From Solirubrobacteraceae bacterium (GTDB taxonomy: Bacteria; Actinomycetota; Thermoleophilia; Solirubrobacterales; Solirubrobacteraceae), in assembly GCA_030447505.1 (NCBI GenBank), contig JAUJOT010000004.1, positions 331,271 to 395,270 of the forward strand: a DNA stretch of 64,000 bases, given 5' to 3'. The notes under the pieces are model-generated. The model made no database searches. It was given only the letters and a program-made list of their open reading frames with translations, and had not been told where the DNA came from. The position numbers and the translations under genes are program-made. Positions 60,461 to 64,000 of the stretch are shown in pieces (the stretch's first letter is position 1; the number at the start of each line of letters is the position of its first letter).

Positions 60461-61971
60461 GAGGTTGTCCCGTGCGCCGTGGAACTTCGCGGTGACGGTC
60501 CGGTGATCAGTGAGTGGCTGCGAGCGTAGCGGCCGGCTCGGTCGCGGTGGTCATGTCGGTGGTGATGGTTGTCGATCGGCTCGCGGCAGCGCGTGCGGCG
60601 GCTACGTCGCGCTCGACGGCGAGGGCGAGTGCGGCGAGGTGGCTGTAGCCGATGATCTTGCGGAACTGGCGCTCGGCTTCGAGCATGCCCGCGGCCGTCC
60701 AGCGCAGGCACATGTCGCCGTTCTGCCAGCGCTTGACGTTGCGAGACGTGGCGCGGCAGATCCCGATCATCGACTCGATCGGGTTCGTCGAGGACAGCGA
60801 CTTCCACAGCTGCGGGTGCACGCCGAGACGCTGCAACGTGACCGTCTCCGCGAGGCCCTCACGCAGCGACGCGGCCGCGCCGGGGTGCGAGTGCGCGAGC
60901 TCGTCGGCGAGCGCCTGCAACCCGCCGCTGACTCGCGGCCTTGTGGTCGGTGAGCTTCCAGGCCGCGCGCAGCTTGCGCTTGACGGTGGGGCGGTCGCGT
61001 TCGGGAAGGTGATCGAGCACGTTGCGTTCCTTGTGACGGATGCAGCGCTGGACGGGAACCTCGCCGAAGACCGCATCGACGGCCGCGCGCAGCGCCTTGC
61101 CGCCGTCTAGGACGACCAGGACGCCCTGATCGCAGTCCAAGCCGCGGTCGACGAGATCGGCAAGCAACTCGACGCAGACGCGCTTGTTCTCCGTCGAGCC
61201 GTCCCACAGCCCAAGCGGGACCTTCACGCCGTCGGTGCTGACGCCGAGCGCGACGACGCAGCAGCGGCCCTTGAGCTCGAGGCCGTCGAGCATCAATGCC
61301 GCGAGGCGCACGTCCTGAAGCGACCGGGCCATCAGCGCCCGCAGATGCTCGCCGGTGCGGCCCACGAACTCGCGGCTGACCGCCGACTTACTCGTCGAAC
61401 GCTCCGCGTCGACAACGTCTTGGCCGACCGGCTCGCGCGTGCGGGCGAAGCGCCTGGTGCTGACGCCGGCGAGCATCTGCTCGAGCACGACCTTCGTCAG
61501 CGGGTCACGGTCGGCGAAGTGCGCGTAGGTCTTCATCGCGACCTCGCCGCTGTCGTCGGTCGCGCGCACCCTCGGACGCGCGACCGCAACTCGGCGCCCG
61601 CCGAGCGTCACGCTGCCGTCCTCATGGCCGTGACGCACCGCAGCGCGGTCGGGGTCGTGGCGGCCCTTCGGCCCGACGACCTCATCGACCTCCTCGGCCA
61701 TCAACTCGTTCAGCACACCCAGCCCGACACCGACCGACAGCGCCAGCAGCCCTTCCTTCGCCGCGCCCGCCAGCTCCCCCAACGCCACCTGCACGCGCTC
61801 AGGCAGCGCGTCGAACGTCCCCTCGCCGATCTCGTCGGCATCGTGCTCTACGGTCCTCATGGCGGTCCCTTCGTCTCAATGGACTTGTCTCGCAACTCGC
61901 CACGCTGCCAGCAGCAGCGGACGAGGCGATCGGACCGCCACCTCAAGTTCTACGAGCTACGGGACAACCTC
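60461..61971 (-). mobile_element. IS256-family insertion sequence (type 2), copy 2
   Basis: 1511 bp, ends GAGGTTGTCCCGT/ACGGGACAACCTC, target duplication CGATCGCG at 60453-60460 and 61972-61979. Nearly identical to copy 1 at 52905-54410, but opposite in orientation. Confidence 0.95.
60507..61860 (-). pseudogene. IS256-family transposase (type 2), copy 2, frameshifted
   Basis: Reads through the site broken in copy 1 (VAVARPRVRATDDSGEVAM) but has CGGGT in place of C near 60920, which shifts the frame after TDHKAASQR. The C-terminal third (LADELAHSHPG to LAATH) is in another frame. Copies 1 and 2 together define an intact transposase of about 448 aa. Confidence 0.9.
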
Positions 61972-63170
61972 CGATCGCGGAGCTCTGCAAGAGCTTGAGG
62001 TCTCCGAGCAGACGTTCCATCGCTGGCGCAACCAGTACGGCGGGATGAAGGCCGATGACGTCAAGCGCCTCAAGGAGCTTGAGCGTGAGAACACGCGGTT
62101 GAAGGCGATCGTGGCTGACCAGGCCCTGGAGTGTCAGGCGTTGAAGGAGGTTGCTCGGGGAAACTGGTGAGCCCGGCCCGTCGGCGGGCGGCGGTCGCGA
62201 TGCTCTGCGACCGCCTGCACGTCAGCGAGCGCTGGGCCTGCCGGGTCTGCGGTCAGCATCGCTCCACGCAGCGGCGCGAGCCGATGCCCGCCGGCGATGA
62301 TGAGGCGTTGCGTGCCGAGCTGCGCGCGTTCTCGGCCAGGCGCCCGCGGTGGGGGTACCGCCAGGCGCACACGCATCTGCTGGCAGGAGGGCTGGGAGAT
62401 CAACCGCAAGCGCGTGCAGCGCGTCTGGCGCGAGGAAGGGCTGCGGGTCCCGCAGCGCACCCGCAAGCGTCGCCGGCTCGGCGACGCCACCGCCCCCAAG
62501 GAGCTGCTGCGTGCCGAGCGCCCCGGGCACGTGTGGGCGTTTGACTTCCAGTTTGACCAGACCGCCGACGGCCACGTGCTGAAGCTCTTGAACGTCGTCG
62601 ACGAGTTCACCAGGAGGCGCTGGTCATGCACACAGCCCGCAGCGTCACCGCCGATCAGACCGTCGCGGTGCTGGAGGCACTCGTCGCGGTCCGTGGCGCC
62701 CCACGCATATCCGCTGCGACAACGGCCCGGAGATGACCGCGAACGCGCTGATCGACTGGTGCGCCGCGCAGAGCACGCTGACCAGCTACATCGACCCCGG
62801 CGCACCGTGGCAGAACCCGTTCGTTGAGTCCTTCCACTCGCGCGTACGCGACGAGCTGCTGAACCTCGAGTTGTTCTCATGCCTCGCCGAAGCCCGGGTC
62901 GTGATCGAGGACTGGCGCGAGGACTTCAACCGCCACGGCCGCACTCCGCCCTTGGCCGCAAGGCTCCCGCCGTCTTCGCTGCTGCCTGGACGCTACCCGC
63001 ACCCGCCGCCTGACCCTCACCGCACGGACGCGCGCGGACGGAAGCCCGCCGCTCGGCTCGCCTCCGGGCTCGCCTCCGCGGCGGGCTTCCGTCCGCGGCA
63101 GCACCTAGCGTGCCCGTACTACATCCACCCGGCTCTCACAGCAGGTGGACCGAAGAACGGGGTCCGGCCA

Positions 63171-63418
63171 ACCGGCGCGCTGTGGTCTAGTGTGAGCCAC
63201 CATGGACGCACGAATCGTCGGTCCTCAACGCGTGGAGAGGCGGCGCCCCCGGCTGCTCCCTTCCCGCGAGAGAGCGTCCACAGCCCAACTGCTCCTCGTC
63301 CGCAGCAGTAGCGGCAGCCGCCCTCCGATGGCGGCGAATCCGCCAGAAGCGAGCGGCCCGGGTGATGACGTAGGCGAGTCAGACCTCATCCAGCGGTCGG
63401 CCGACGAACTCCAACGCG
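63171..63418. other. Intergenic region
   Basis: Contains the IS3 copy B right target duplicate (ACCG 63171-63174). An open frame on the plus strand is Arg/Ser/Pro-rich and overlaps the next gene in antisense; it is not supported. Confidence 0.5.
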
Positions 63419-63922
63419 CTAGTCCAGCCGTACCTGATTGCCGTCGCGAGGGTCGCGATACCACGACTCTGGATAGGCCTGATCTCCCCACTCCCACGAA
63501 ACGACCTGGCCTTCTTTGAAGTGATCGCGGGTGGTGGGGAACGCGTGCTCAATCTTGTTTCCTCCAACGTTGCTGATAGATTCGAGAAGCACCGCGGCGA
63601 AATCATGCGGTGTCTTGGCGGCTGCGTCCGCGAACGTCTCAACTCGAGGGGCTAGCACGCGGTGGATTTCGCGAGGAACCCGCTCGATGGCATCCAGGAT
63701 GATCAGCCCGTAATCCAGCGCGCGGATCGCGTCCGCGTCTGTCGCCTTACCACCATGGACGATTGCATTTCGGACCGTCCGAAATTCCTCGTATGCGGCG
63801 CGGACACTCGGCGAGAGCTCGAGACGGTGGATCGTTTGTGCGAGGGGCCGGTTCCGCCAGTTCTTCGGATCTTGGGACGACGCGAGGACCTCGCGAGCCT
63901 TCCGCTCGATCTCGGCAGACAA
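63419..63922 (-). CDS. HEPN-like protein (5' part beyond a frame change near the window edge)
   Basis: A 167-aa frame with EEFRTVRNAIVHGG: R51-x4-H56 is the RX4-6H motif in the 'RNxxxH' form typical of HEPN and RiboL-PSP proteins. AYEEFRTVRNAIVHG is followed by helices and a C-terminal beta part. The proposed TTG start is doubtful; upstream on the minus strand another frame reads EAADAQDVASRVLNEAATSPDW and would join LALITLSAEIERKAREVL after a one-base change, so the gene probably runs on beyond the window. Confidence 0.6.
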   Translation of the reverse strand: MSAEIERKAREVLASSQDPKNWRNRPLAQTIHRLELSPSVRAAYEEFRTVRNAIVHGGKATDADAIRALDYGLIILDAIERVPREIHRVLAPRVETFADAAAKTPHDFAAVLLESISNVGGNKIEHAFPTTRDHFKEGQVVSWEWGDQAYPESWYRDPRDGNQVRLD

Positions 63923-64000
63923 CGTGATGAGCGCCAGTCTGGAGAGGTGGCTGCCTCGTTCAGGACACGGCTCGCGACATCTTGCGCGTCAGCTGCCTCC

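Larger units (their letters stand above)
60374..63013 (+). pseudogene. IS3-family orfA-orfB transposase, copy B, disrupted
   Basis: orfA start RRHTPEQVIRKLREAERMLSEGKTI, split, and resuming LEVSEQTFHRWRNQYGGMKADD at about 61993. orfB carries several one-base losses relative to copy A: GG to G near 61990, GGG to GG near 62612, AA to A near 62703 and CC to C near 62937. Each falls in a short homopolymer. The DDE motifs are present in pieces. Confidence 0.85.
60294..63170 (+). mobile_element. IS3-family element, copy B, interrupted by an IS256-family element
   Basis: Same ends as copy A, with target duplication ACCG at 60290-60293 and 63171-63174. Without the insert it is 1358 bp, one base shorter than copy A. 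orfA is split at 60460 by the element at 60461-61971, within four bases of the position at which copy A is split. Confidence 0.93.

Noticed and set aside
63202-63519. 105-codon plus-strand frame near the right edge
   Set aside because: Arg/Ser/Pro-rich, overlaps the HEPN-like gene in antisense, no ribosome site or domain.

Overview
The window is very GC-rich, with strong G/C third-position bias, GTG starts, ATGA/GTGA stop-start overlaps, an LPxTG surface protein, a NarL-type two-component pair and a FolE2-type GTP cyclohydrolase. This fits a high-GC actinomycetote, most likely a soil thermoleophilian of the Solirubrobacterales/Conexibacter kind; that placement is inference from gene style, not from a marker search.

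Layout. (1) 1-13.6 kb is chromosomal backbone: a damaged sensor kinase and its regulator, a DUF5519 protein, a frameshifted SDR with a queA remnant, an FAH-family hydrolase, an M32 carboxypeptidase, ClpP, an ABC exporter split by two cell-surface genes, PgsA, FolE2, the principal sigma factor, tRNA-Tyr and tRNA-Thr(GGT). (2) 13,664-33,027 is a compact prophage of 19.4 kb in tRNA-Thr, bounded by perfect 47-bp direct repeats. It has integrase, excisionase, TerL, HNH, portal, a protease-capsid fusion, connector and tail genes, and a clear programmed -1 frameshift in the tail chaperone, but no recognisable lysis, replication, repressor or small-terminase genes. (3) 33.0-36.6 kb is a second integrative element abutting attR: excisionase, integrase, a replication-relaxation protein, VapBC, then two tandem 14-bp repeats and a large T-shaped nested palindrome that looks like an origin or processing site. 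(4) 37.0-40.5 kb holds a flavin-type oxidase-family gene, an inverted IS1182-family remnant, an HNH-nuclease-like gene of lower GC, and an IS1182-family element inserted in the centre of a palindromic repeat. (5) 40.6-47.1 kb is a four-gene catabolic operon (histidinol-dehydrogenase-like, SDR, cyclase, MetE-like) divergent from a LacI regulator, followed by threonine dehydratase. (6) 47.5-64 kb is an IS-dense accessory region with broken genes and a probable defence island: an EVE domain fused to a PD-(D/E)XK nuclease, divergent from an HEPN-like gene, then another PD-(D/E)XK protein and a second HEPN-like protein at the right edge.

Transposon archaeology is legible. Two copies of one IS3-family element are each interrupted in orfA by different IS256-family elements, with 8-bp target duplications overlapping by four bases. 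A third IS256-family copy splits an unknown gene.

Caution on sequence quality: many genes carry one-base frameshifts, and repeated IS copies differ from each other mostly by single-base shortening of short homopolymers. Several apparent pseudogenes may therefore be sequencing or assembly errors.
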